From SLAN01 sp964565375 (GTDB taxonomy: Bacteria > Spirochaetota > Spirochaetia > DSM-27196 > SKKC01), in NCBI GenBank assembly GCA_964565375.1, contig CAZMEV010000166.1, forward strand, positions 1-5,179: DNA of 5,179 nucleotides, in the 5' to 3' direction. Shown piece by piece: positions 1-5,178 of this stretch (position 1 is its first letter; each line of letters opens with the position of its first letter). A program made the position numbers and the translations under genes. The notes under the pieces are model-generated. The model ran no database searches. It was not told where the DNA came from and saw only the letters and a list, made by a program, of their open reading frames with translations.

Positions 1-24
1 ACGCGGTGGGCGTGGCCACTTCGC

Positions 25-834
25 TCAGATAGAAAACACGCGGCGGGCATTTTCTGCGACCACCGCAACAAGGTGTTCCCGAGATATACCCCGCTGTTTA
101 CTCACAGCATCGTAGGTGTATCCGATAAGCCCGGGGTAGTTGGGTCTTCCGCGCTTCGGATGGGGGGCGAGGAAGGGAGCGTCGGTTTCGAGCAGCAGCC
201 TGTGTTCGGGGACGAGCATCATCGCCTCCCGCAATTCCGATGCATTTTTGAATGTCACATTGCCGCCGAAGCTCACCGAGAATCCGAGATCTAGAAATGA
301 GCTGATATAGTCGGGAGGTCCTCCATAACAGTGCATAATTCCTTCCCGCTTCGGTGATACCGCCGTAAGTACATCAAGCAGATCCTGTTCGGCCTCACGA
401 TTGTGAACGATGATTGGAAGATCAAGTTCGTTTGCGAGCTCAACCTGGGACGCGAAAAGCGATTTCTGTTTTTCCGGCGTGGCATAGTCCCAATGTCGGT
501 CTATGCCGATTTCTCCGACTGCACATGTTCTCGGCTTTTGAAGACTGCTTCTCACAGCGTCGAGAGCCGGCTTCAGGTCTTCACGGTCGGCGTTTGAGGG
601 GTATAGACCGTGGGCGAAGTATATCTCCGGATAACGGTCAAGCAATTCATGGCGATGGGAAATGTCTGTCTCGGTGATGCCGACGTCGACGCAGGCGGCC
701 AGGCCGGCGGCGAAACTTGCCTCAAGCGCCTGGTGCGTATCGATACCTTTCTCATGAAGCTTGGTGGCGTGAACGTGGGTATCGATCTCGCCGCCGCGCA
801 GATGTGCGGGGACGAGTTCATGGGTCTTACTCAT
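25..834 (-). CDS. tatD: TatD-family metal-dependent hydrolase (DNase-like)
   Basis: TatD-family TIM-barrel hydrolases are metal-dependent phosphodiesterases, typically 3'-5' exonucleases acting on DNA or RNA in the cytoplasm. The 269-residue protein carries the family motifs in order: DTHVH near residues 18-22 (metal ligands H20 and H22), VGEIGID at 106-112 (E108), HNREA at 144-148 (H144), HCYGG at 168-172 (H168), ETDAPFLAP at 216-224 (D218), RGRPNYPG at 228-235 and a NARRVF tail. The length is normal for the family. The usual G-x-HP motif reads GLYP at 76-79. The ATG at 834 is chosen because no later start precedes DTHVH; it adds about 14 residues before the usual N-terminus and has no Shine-Dalgarno sequence. 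The gene diverges from tRNA-Leu. TatD membership is certain from the motifs; the exact paralogue (TatD, YcfH or YjjV type) and substrate are inferred only. Confidence 0.92.
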   Translation of the reverse strand: MSKTHELVPAHLRGGEIDTHVHATKLHEKGIDTHQALEASFAAGLAACVDVGITETDISHRHELLDRYPEIYFAHGLYPSNADREDLKPALDAVRSSLQKPRTCAVGEIGIDRHWDYATPEKQKSLFASQVELANELDLPIIVHNREAEQDLLDVLTAVSPKREGIMHCYGGPPDYISSFLDLGFSVSFGGNVTFKNASELREAMMLVPEHRLLLETDAPFLAPHPKRGRPNYPGLIGYTYDAVSKQRGISREHLVAVVAENARRVFSI

Positions 835-863
835 ATGAAAGTGGTAGCATATTATTTGAACCT

Positions 864-891
864 ATTGTACCATGCGGCCCGATTCATACAA
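864..891 (-). promoter_or_regulatory. Candidate promoter of the TatD-family gene
   Basis: On the minus strand TTGTAT (complement of 886-891) and TACAAT (complement of 864-869) are separated by 16 bases, giving 4/6 and 5/6 matches to the sigma-70 boxes. The predicted start lies near 857, so the leader to the ATG would be about 23 nt. The -35 box ends one base before the divergent tRNA begins. The plus strand here holds a TATTAT (850-855) that might serve the tRNA, but no good -35 partner is visible. This is a pattern match only. Confidence 0.4.
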
Positions 892-977
892 GCCGGAGTG
901 GCGGAATAGGTAGACGCAGAGGACTTAAAATCCTCCGGCCCGTAAGGGCCGTGCCCGTTCAAGTCGGGTCTCCGGCA
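892..977 (+). tRNA. tRNA-Leu (anticodon UAA)
   Basis: A complete class II tRNA of 86 nt. The acceptor stem GCCGGAG (892-898) pairs with CTCCGGC (970-976), with discriminator A977. The anticodon stem GAGGA/TCCTC encloses CTTAAAA, giving anticodon TAA at 926-928, which reads UUA and, by wobble, UUG leucine codons. The long variable arm is CGGCCC-GTAA-GGGCCG (936-951), a perfect 6-bp stem typical of tRNA-Leu. The T arm is GCCCG-TTCAAGT-CGGGT (953-969). CCA is not encoded, so it must be added after transcription. The 3' end overlaps the antisense stop of the MFS gene by 19 bases. Confidence 0.97.
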
Positions 978-2263
978 GTCGCTGGTGAAAAGGCTTTTCG
1001 CTGCAGGCGAAGCGCACAGTACGCGCCGCCCATTACCAGGGTGAACGCCATGAACAGACCAGGAAAGCCGGCGGCATCTATAATCGTTCCACCAATACCC
1101 GGCCCGGCTACCAGGGATATCTGAGCCACAAAGTAATAGAGCCCTGTGTGAAGCCCGATATCCTCGTCCGACCCGTGGTCCCACATAACCGGCAGACCAT
1201 TTGTAATAAGCGTTACCCACCCGACACCAAGTCCTATGAGCAGCAAACGGAATAGTGCGAGCGCCGGATAACCGGGCGTTGACGCGAGCAATGTGTTCGC
1301 GACGGCGCCAACGCCGAGAGCCGTTAATCCGACGAGTGCCCATGACATGGTTCTTCGGCGCCCGATGCGAGCGGCGATAATGCCTCCTGGAATAGCAAAG
1401 GTTGTTTGAGCGACCGCGATCATACTGAAGGTAAGCCCGGCGGTGCTCTCGTCGACGCCGAGGATATCCCGTGCGTAGATAGTCACAAATGGAGTTACCA
1501 GGCGCCACCCGAGAAACCAGAGCATGACTGCCGCGAGCATGGGAAACGGTCCCTGCCGACCCCGGCGTGCAACAGACAGAAGCTCTGGAAGAAGCGCCCG
1601 GCGCTTGCTTCGGGATGCGGCCTCGGACGCCGACTGTGGTTCCTTCACTCGGGAGAAGACGAACATTGTTGCGACGACGATCAGCACCGCTGTAATAAAG
1701 AATGGAAATGCTCTCTGAACTGTTCCAACACGAGGTATTCTCACGGAATAGGCAACGAGCGGGGCAAGGAATCCTGTCGCTGTAAGTGAAGCGAGTCCTC
1801 CCATGGTGTTTATGACGCCGTTGGCCTGTGAGCGCTCATGCGAGGGAATAAGGTCGGGCATCAGCGAGACAACAGGGCCTCGCGCCGCGTGCCGGAAGAC
1901 GTTTGTGACGGCAAGCGCGATGATCAGCCAGACGAGCGAGAATCCGGCCGCGACCGGTACTGTAGCAAGGGATAATGCGGCAAGAGGAAGAAAGGTTATT
2001 ATGTAAGGCATGCGCCTTCCGATTCGGGTGCGTGTCCTGTCCGAAAGCGTAGCGAAGATAGGAATGATCAACGGAGCAATCATGGTCAGGCCGCTGAGAA
2101 TCGCGCCGACCGATGCAGATGAATCGAGAAACTCAGCAAGCATAAGCGGCACATAGGCGCTGTACATTGGTTCTATGAGTGCTACAGTGAAAAATCCGGT
2201 TCCTATTACGAACGCATAGCGATACACGGAGGTGTAGCGACGAGTTTCGTCTGACATCGGCAT
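959..2263 (-). CDS. Major facilitator superfamily transporter, 12 helices
   Basis: A 434-residue inner-membrane secondary transporter. Twelve hydrophobic segments can be picked out, roughly at residues 17-40, 51-71, 86-103, 108-125, 150-172, 185-204, 240-262, 274-296, 305-327, 333-355, 371-392 and 400-420, with a basic central loop (about 205-238). The loop after helix 2 reads SDRTRTRIGRRMPYI (74-88), and the equivalent loop in the second half reads AARIGRRR (297-304): the duplicated MFS motif A. The first loop, together with RGPVVSLMPDLIP (128-140), resembles the GPH/SLC45-like sugar-cation symporter branch, so a sugar or similar solute is a guess; the substrate is unknown. ATG 2263 or ATG 2257 (Met3) could be the start; neither has a Shine-Dalgarno sequence. 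The TGA stop (959-961) lies antisense in the tRNA T loop. The gene diverges from the redoxin gene, with a 296-base intergenic region between them. Confidence 0.92.
   Translation of the reverse strand: MPMSDETRRYTSVYRYAFVIGTGFFTVALIEPMYSAYVPLMLAEFLDSSASVGAILSGLTMIAPLIIPIFATLSDRTRTRIGRRMPYIITFLPLAALSLATVPVAAGFSLVWLIIALAVTNVFRHAARGPVVSLMPDLIPSHERSQANGVINTMGGLASLTATGFLAPLVAYSVRIPRVGTVQRAFPFFITAVLIVVATMFVFSRVKEPQSASEAASRSKRRALLPELLSVARRGRQGPFPMLAAVMLWFLGWRLVTPFVTIYARDILGVDESTAGLTFSMIAVAQTTFAIPGGIIAARIGRRRTMSWALVGLTALGVGAVANTLLASTPGYPALALFRLLLIGLGVGWVTLITNGLPVMWDHGSDEDIGLHTGLYYFVAQISLVAGPGIGGTIIDAAGFPGLFMAFTLVMGGAYCALRLQRKAFSPATAGDPT
985..1001 (+). terminator. Hairpin just downstream of tRNA-Leu, possible terminator
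   Basis: GTGAAAA (985-991) pairs with TTTTCGC (995-1001) around a GGC loop: seven pairs including one T-G wobble, eight bases after the tRNA ends. The 3' arm holds four T residues but no T-run follows. It lies inside the C-terminal codons of the opposing MFS gene, so the sequence is under double constraint. It could end the tRNA transcript or act as a processing boundary, or be chance. Confidence 0.28.
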
Positions 2264-2308
2264 AGCCGTTGAGCGTAAGCCGCGAAGCTCAGATGGAGCA
2301 AGCGGCTG

Positions 2309-2461
2309 AATGGGCCCCGGCGAACGAAGCGGGCTTGCGGCGAAGCGGAGCGAACTCGTGGCAAAGCGGAGCGAACCTTGCGTGGCCGGGGCGCCCGAGG
2401 CTGAGCTTCGCCTGACCAGGGGCTCGCGGGGGGCCCCACGGTCGACGTTTGCCGGGCCATT
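2309..2461. repeat. GC-rich structured element closed by a long-range stem
   Basis: Bases 2309-2326 and 2446-2461 are complementary: AATGG, CCC, GGC and GAACG on the left pair with CCATT, GGG, GCC and CGTTT on the right, 16 pairs including one wobble and with two single bulged bases on the left (2314 and 2318). Inside, GGCGAAGC (2339-2346) pairs perfectly with GCTTCGCC (2405-2412). A further perfect 11-base pair of arms, GCGAAGCTCAG (2282-2292) and CTGAGCTTCGC (2401-2411), competes with or crosses these stems. A GGCC/GGCC mini-hairpin (2455-2471) followed by TTTTTCTTT lies at the right edge. In the minus orientation the element would be most of the MFS mRNA leader. It could be a leader RNA, a small RNA, or a REP/MITE-like repeat; no known RNA family was recognised. 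The pairing is seen directly; any function is inferred. Confidence 0.5.
2335..2376. repeat. Two tandem 21-base repeats
   Basis: Units 2335-2355 and 2356-2376 match at 18 of 21 positions and both end in the 12-base core AGCGGAGCGAAC. A partial further copy may start at about 2378 (TTGCGTGGC), and related CGAACGAAGCGG lies just to the left. The period equals seven codons, so overlapping reading frames give repetitive peptides (for example AKRSE twice on the plus strand), which should not be taken as evidence of a protein. The repeat lies within the stem-closed GC-rich element. Confidence 0.75.
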
Positions 2462-2515
2462 GGGGAAGGCCTTTTTCTTTGCTGCATTTTCTCTGCTGGT
2501 AGGGGATCAGCCCGG

Positions 2516-2544
2516 TTGACTACATATTGTAATTTGCATATTGT
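2516..2544 (+). promoter_or_regulatory. Candidate promoter of the redoxin gene
   Basis: TTGACT (2516-2521, 5/6 to the sigma-70 -35 box) and TATTGT (2539-2544, 4/6 to the -10 box) are separated by the optimal 17 bases. The expected start near 2551 leaves only about nine bases before the ATG at 2560, so the message would be nearly leaderless, in line with the lack of a Shine-Dalgarno sequence. Boxes are seen directly; activity is inferred. Confidence 0.5.
2523..2544. repeat. Direct repeat CATATTGT x2 in the divergent promoter region
   Basis: CATATTGT occurs at 2523-2530 and again at 2537-2544, a 14-base period. The second copy contains the redoxin -10 box and the first contains the complement of the MFS -10 box. 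Its position suggests an operator half-site pair for a regulator acting on both promoters, but the repeat is short and could be chance. Confidence 0.4.
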
Positions 2545-2553
2545 TTACAGCAA
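2526..2553 (-). promoter_or_regulatory. Candidate promoter of the MFS gene
   Basis: On the minus strand TTGCTG (complement of 2548-2553) and TACAAT (complement of 2526-2531) are 16 bases apart, the same spacing and -10 sequence as the candidate tatD promoter. The -35 is weak (3/6). Transcription would start near 2519 and give a leader of about 255 nt that includes the whole GC-rich structured element. No closer promoter-like sequence is visible upstream of the MFS start because that stretch is GC-rich. It overlaps the divergent redoxin promoter. Confidence 0.35.
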
Positions 2554-2559
2554 TCAGAT

Positions 2560-3441
2560 ATGCATGAGATCTCTGTTGGCCCGTTTCTCGTCGCTGCCCG
2601 GCAAATCATCCCGATTGCTGCAATTGTCATTGGGGCACTCGTAATCCGTTTTTTCGCACCTGTTTCGTTGCAGGCGAGGAAACGCGCACTTGATGTTGTA
2701 TCCAACGGCGGCCTTCTTTTCTTTCTGGTCTGGAAACTGAGTCCTATACTTACCGAAACCGGAGCGATCCTGCGGGATCCAAGGGTGCTTCTGGTCGCCC
2801 CCGGCGGGCATGTCGGAATCATACTCGGGGCGGTTGCAGTCGCCGGCTACCTCCTGCGGCTGTGGCTGAAGGCCGGACGACCTGCGATCACCTCGGATAT
2901 GGTTCGAAGCCAACCGGTGATCGTACTTATAGCTCTTATGGGAATTGTCGCACTGGTTACCGGCCTCGCTCTGCATGGCGCGAATCTCGCGGTTGCCGGC
3001 TCGCGCACTGACGGGAATACAGCCGCGGATTTCGAACTCGAAAATCTTGACGGTCAAATGGTGTCCCTCTCAGACCATCGTGGGCAGGTGGTGGTTCTTA
3101 ACTTCTGGGCTACATGGTGTGTTCCTTGTCGCGCTGAGAGCGAAGTCAAGAATCGTATCGCGTCAGAATATGATTCAGACGATGTCCTTATTCTCGGTAT
3201 CAACCTTACATCGGGAGAAGCAGGACGTAGCGTTGTCGAAGAACACGCGCGGGAGTGGGAAATGCAGTATCCCGTGTTGCTTGATACATATGGAGAGGTA
3301 GCCTCCGCCTACAATGTCAGGGGTACACCTACAACGATAGTGATTGATGAAGAAGGACGGATCAGTCGGCGCTACTTCGGGGCGATGTCCCTGTCGGCGG
3401 CCCGAAGACTGGTGAACTCTGCGGCAGGACCTTCACTATAA
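2560..3441 (+). CDS. Membrane-anchored TlpA/ResA-like thioredoxin-fold protein
   Basis: A 293-residue protein with two parts. The N-terminal part (about 1-140) has four hydrophobic segments (roughly 13-33, 45-63, 75-102, 117-140) and a GGHVGIILG motif (82-90). The C-terminal part is a thioredoxin-fold redoxin domain starting near FELENLDGQ (158-166), with NFWATWCVPC at 181-190 (redox cysteines C187 and C190) and the cis-proline loop GTPTT at 255-259 (P257). TlpA/ResA proteins exchange thiols and disulfides outside the membrane, for instance in cytochrome c maturation or oxidative-damage repair; no cytochrome gene is nearby, so the partner is unknown. An even number of helices with a cytoplasmic N-terminus would leave the redoxin domain inside, whereas an external N-terminus puts it outside; the latter is assumed from the family. 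ATG 2560 is the only start that keeps the first helix; there is no Shine-Dalgarno sequence. The end overlaps the HAD gene. Confidence 0.9.
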   Translation: MHEISVGPFLVAARQIIPIAAIVIGALVIRFFAPVSLQARKRALDVVSNGGLLFFLVWKLSPILTETGAILRDPRVLLVAPGGHVGIILGAVAVAGYLLRLWLKAGRPAITSDMVRSQPVIVLIALMGIVALVTGLALHGANLAVAGSRTDGNTAADFELENLDGQMVSLSDHRGQVVVLNFWATWCVPCRAESEVKNRIASEYDSDDVLILGINLTSGEAGRSVVEEHAREWEMQYPVLLDTYGEVASAYNVRGTPTTIVIDEEGRISRRYFGAMSLSAARRLVNSAAGPSL

Positions 3442-4073
3442 GCGCTGCAGTTCTCTCTGATGAACTGTAGAATCTCACATGGCTCGTTCGCGACGAGGTC
3501 AGGGGCTCCTGATTGTAACAGATCTGGTGAATCGTATCCCCATGAAACTGCCACTGAACTCATTCCGGCGCGTCGGGCAGCCTCGATATCACGAAGTTCA
3601 TCTCCGATATATACGGCATTTGCCGGGTGGATCCTGTGACTGCGCAGGATGCGTTTAAGCATTCGATGTTTTGAGAATAATCCGCGCGCAGAGTAGATGT
3701 GGGAGAAGTGATTGAGTTGGTTTGCTTCGAGACACCGTTTTATGTTCTCGATATTGTTGGAAGAGAGAATCTGAGTTTCGATGTTTGCGTGATGCAGTTC
3801 GCTGAGCATTTCCCTGATCCCCTCGTATATGGGGAACGAAGTCATATGATCGCTGAACAGCTCAAGAGAACGCTTTGCAAGTCGTGGAATCTGCCATGAC
3901 CGGATACCGAGTCTGCGCAACCGTTGGCGAACCGGAAGCTCGCGTAGCTCAAGCATTTCCTGCCGTGAGACTTCACGAAATCGGAACTCCTGAGACATTT
4001 GCTGCATTATACCTACAATCGCTTCCCGGGAATCGACGATGGTTCCATCGAAATCAAATATTGCAGTGGTCAT
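3372..4073 (-). CDS. HAD-superfamily phosphatase (phosphoglycolate-phosphatase-like)
   Basis: A 233-residue cytoplasmic hydrolase of the HAD-IA type, which forms a phospho-aspartate intermediate to dephosphorylate small molecules. Motif I is FDFDGTIVDS (6-15), with nucleophile D7 and acid/base D9; motif II is ILSSN (102-106); motif III lysine is K135 or K140; motif IV is YIGDELRDIEAARRAGM (155-171), with D158 and D162 as Mg ligands. A helical cap fills about 16-80. SVAVSWGY (173-180) is typical of phosphoglycolate and pyrophosphate phosphatases, but the substrate cannot be assigned. The start at 4073 is preferred to an ATG at 4154 because motif I follows at once and AGAGG lies seven bases upstream. 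The last 22 codons and the stop overlap the opposing redoxin gene; this tail (about 212-233) lies beyond the normal HAD fold. Confidence 0.9.
   Translation of the reverse strand: MTTAIFDFDGTIVDSREAIVGIMQQMSQEFRFREVSRQEMLELRELPVRQRLRRLGIRSWQIPRLAKRSLELFSDHMTSFPIYEGIREMLSELHHANIETQILSSNNIENIKRCLEANQLNHFSHIYSARGLFSKHRMLKRILRSHRIHPANAVYIGDELRDIEAARRAGMSSVAVSWGYDSPDLLQSGAPDLVANEPCEILQFIRENCSAYSEGPAAEFTSLRAADRDIAPK
3445..3470 (+). terminator. Hairpin after the redoxin stop, possible terminator
   Basis: CTGCAGTTC (3445-3453) pairs with GAACTGTAG (3462-3470), nine pairs including one G-T wobble, around an eight-base loop, beginning four bases after the redoxin TAA. No T-run follows, so it is not a classical intrinsic terminator. 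It lies inside the coding sequence of the opposing HAD gene (around residues 201-209), so it may stabilise the redoxin mRNA end or be coincidental. Confidence 0.35.
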
Positions 4074-4080
4074 TGTGTTG

Positions 4081-4085
4081 CCTCT
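4081..4085 (-). promoter_or_regulatory. Shine-Dalgarno site that sets the HAD gene start
   Basis: AGAGG on the minus strand, seven bases before ATG 4073. It favours this start over the in-frame ATG at 4154, which would add 27 residues of non-HAD sequence. It is the only clear Shine-Dalgarno sequence found before a gene start in the window. Confidence 0.65.
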
Positions 4086-4360
4086 GGTAAGGGCTTTATT
4101 CCATGAAATCCAGGCGCTTTGTTGTTTGAGATATCCACTGTCAATATCCGGCATTTGAGCGGTTGCTTGAGTCCTCTATTATTATCGTTCACTGGAGGTT
4201 GTCTCCGAAGTGGGATGTGGAGATGACTGAACGCGGTGAACTGCCGGTCGGTGCTACCGGCCCTCGAATCCGCAGAACACGTCCATGGTACGAACTCCGG
4301 CTCTGGTGTTCCATTCCGGGGTATACGGTTTCTTTCGGTCATTGGGCCTCACTCAGGGGA

Positions 4361-4381
4361 TATAATGGCACTCGCATTATA
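4361..4381. promoter_or_regulatory. Perfect inverted repeat TATAATG-7-CATTATA
   Basis: TATAATG (4361-4367) and CATTATA (4375-4381) form a perfect 7-bp inverted repeat around GCACTCG. Each arm is also a consensus -10 hexamer, one per strand. No strong -35 partner was found: the best on the minus strand is TTTCCG at 18 bases (3/6). It may be an operator, or the -10 of a promoter for the HAD gene with a leader of about 300 nt. Confidence 0.35.
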
Positions 4382-4500
4382 GGGCTTGATGCCGGGATAC
4401 GGAAAGAGCAGGCTTCCGTCTTTTTGCCGAGCTCGATTTCTTACGAGTTCAATGACGGGAATATACTTCGCGAAGGCTGCCCTGATCCCGATTCAGGCGC

Positions 4501-5178
4501 TCAGCTTATGGAGTCCATGTATCGCTCGCGGGCGGCGAGGATATCCTCTTCGGTTGCAGCCTGAGTATTAAGCCACTCGATTACCGCGGCATAGTTTCTG
4601 CTTTTTTCGTCGGGAGCGAGATATCCAGGAGCGATGCCGATTACATGGAAGCCCTGACGAAGCTGAAAACTCAGTGTGGGATCGTACATCCGCCCGGCGA
4701 TAACCTCACGAACATAATCTTCAATGCTCAGTCGATCAGCGACCGCGTCATAGCCGGGCAGCCTCGCGCCTGCACGAATGCGAAGCAGCCCGAGCTGCCG
4801 ACACAGGTTCCGTCGTGCTTCGTAAAGGGCGCCGCCTATGCCGAGGCCTCTTCGGGTTCTGTCCACAAATACTTCCGCCCCGTAAAGCGTGCGGCCTTCC
4901 GGATTATGATTGCGAAACGTGCTGTCGGCGGTGAAATCTATGTAGTCATCCTCGAGATCATAGTCATCCCAGAGCACAATAAGGCTCATCGCGGTCCCGA
5001 CGACTTCATGAGTATCGTGAGTGACCGCGACAAATTGTCCTTCGGGGAATACTTCCTGGTGAGAACGAAGCTCCTCCTCGGTCCAGATGAGGCTGTCATC
5101 GTAGATCTGTCGCGATATGTCCATTATGGCCGGGAAATCCTCCGGTCGCGTGTTGCGAACGTATACCTTGCGAGACAC
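4501..5178 (-). CDS. GNAT-family N-acetyltransferase, stand-alone, possibly 5'-incomplete
   Basis: A GNAT enzyme transfers an acetyl group from acetyl-CoA to an amine. The 225-residue protein begins VYVRNTRPEDFPAI (5-18), the usual first strand and helix, and has the acetyl-CoA loop RRGLGIGGALYEARR (109-123). Flanking segments GQFVAV (47-52), HNPEGRTLYGAEVFVD (91-106), ARLPGY (138-143), YDPTLSFQLRQGF (165-177) and YAAVIEWLN (196-204) match, from memory, the N-terminal GNAT half of the YhcX-type GNAT-nitrilase fusion proteins. Here the frame stops 21 residues after EWLN, so the carbon-nitrogen hydrolase half is absent. The start used is GTG at 5176-5178; only one base lies beyond it, so a start further upstream outside the window is possible and the ribosome site is not visible. 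Substrate unknown. Confidence 0.85.
   Translation of the reverse strand: MSRKVYVRNTRPEDFPAIMDISRQIYDDSLIWTEEELRSHQEVFPEGQFVAVTHDTHEVVGTAMSLIVLWDDYDLEDDYIDFTADSTFRNHNPEGRTLYGAEVFVDRTRRGLGIGGALYEARRNLCRQLGLLRIRAGARLPGYDAVADRLSIEDYVREVIAGRMYDPTLSFQLRQGFHVIGIAPGYLAPDEKSRNYAAVIEWLNTQAATEEDILAARERYMDSIS

Larger units (their letters stand above)
4074..4500. other. 427-base stretch without a convincing gene
   Basis: This lies between the end of the GNAT gene and the start of the HAD gene, both on the minus strand. It holds the HAD ribosome site, a minus-strand TTGACA (complement of 4139-4144) without a matching -10 box, the TATAATG inverted repeat, and a weak CCTGA/TCAGG hairpin (4480-4496) after the GNAT stop. 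A plus-strand frame from a TTG at 4163 runs open to 4564 (133 codons), and a minus-strand frame without a normal start is open from 4492 to 4352; neither gives a recognisable protein or has a ribosome site, and the first runs into the GNAT gene antisense. No remnant of a nitrilase domain was recognised. Confidence 0.5.

Noticed and set aside
829..850. Seven-codon open frame in the tatD leader (ATG CTA ... TAA) overlapping the tatD start
   Set aside because: No ribosome site and too short to support; probably chance, although an overlap with the start codon could couple translation.
852..1508. Minus-strand open frame of 218 codons overlapping the MFS gene
   Set aside because: It is a shifted-frame shadow of the MFS gene, rich in arginine, without membrane segments, and runs through the tRNA.
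2455..2480. GGCC hairpin followed by TTTTTCTTT on the plus strand
   Set aside because: The stem is only four pairs with a nine-base loop, competes with the longer 2309/2461 stem, and no plus-strand gene ends upstream of it.
2206..2487. Minus-strand open frame of 93 codons in the MFS leader, overlapping the MFS start
   Set aside because: It is arginine- and proline-rich with repeated segments produced by the 21-base tandem repeat, has only a weak AGAG before its ATG, and resembles nothing known. Long open frames are expected in such GC-rich sequence. Translation coupling to the MFS gene cannot be excluded.
2310..2519. Plus-strand open frame of 69 codons with an AKRSE repeat
   Set aside because: The repeat in the peptide is simply the 21-base DNA repeat read in frame. 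No ribosome site or promoter precedes it.
4139..4144. Minus-strand TTGACA upstream of the HAD gene
   Set aside because: It is a perfect -35 hexamer, but 16-18 bases further on lies CAAAGC-like sequence with no resemblance to a -10 box.
4352..4492. Minus-strand open stretch with a protein-like look (SLLFPYPGIKPYNASAI)
   Set aside because: It has stops on both sides, no ATG or GTG, and is in a different frame from the GNAT gene; 47 open codons can occur by chance. I could not match it to a nitrilase or any other family.
4163..4564. Plus-strand open frame of 133 codons between the HAD and GNAT genes
   Set aside because: It starts at TTG without a ribosome site, shows no recognisable motif, and its last third is antisense to the well-supported GNAT gene.
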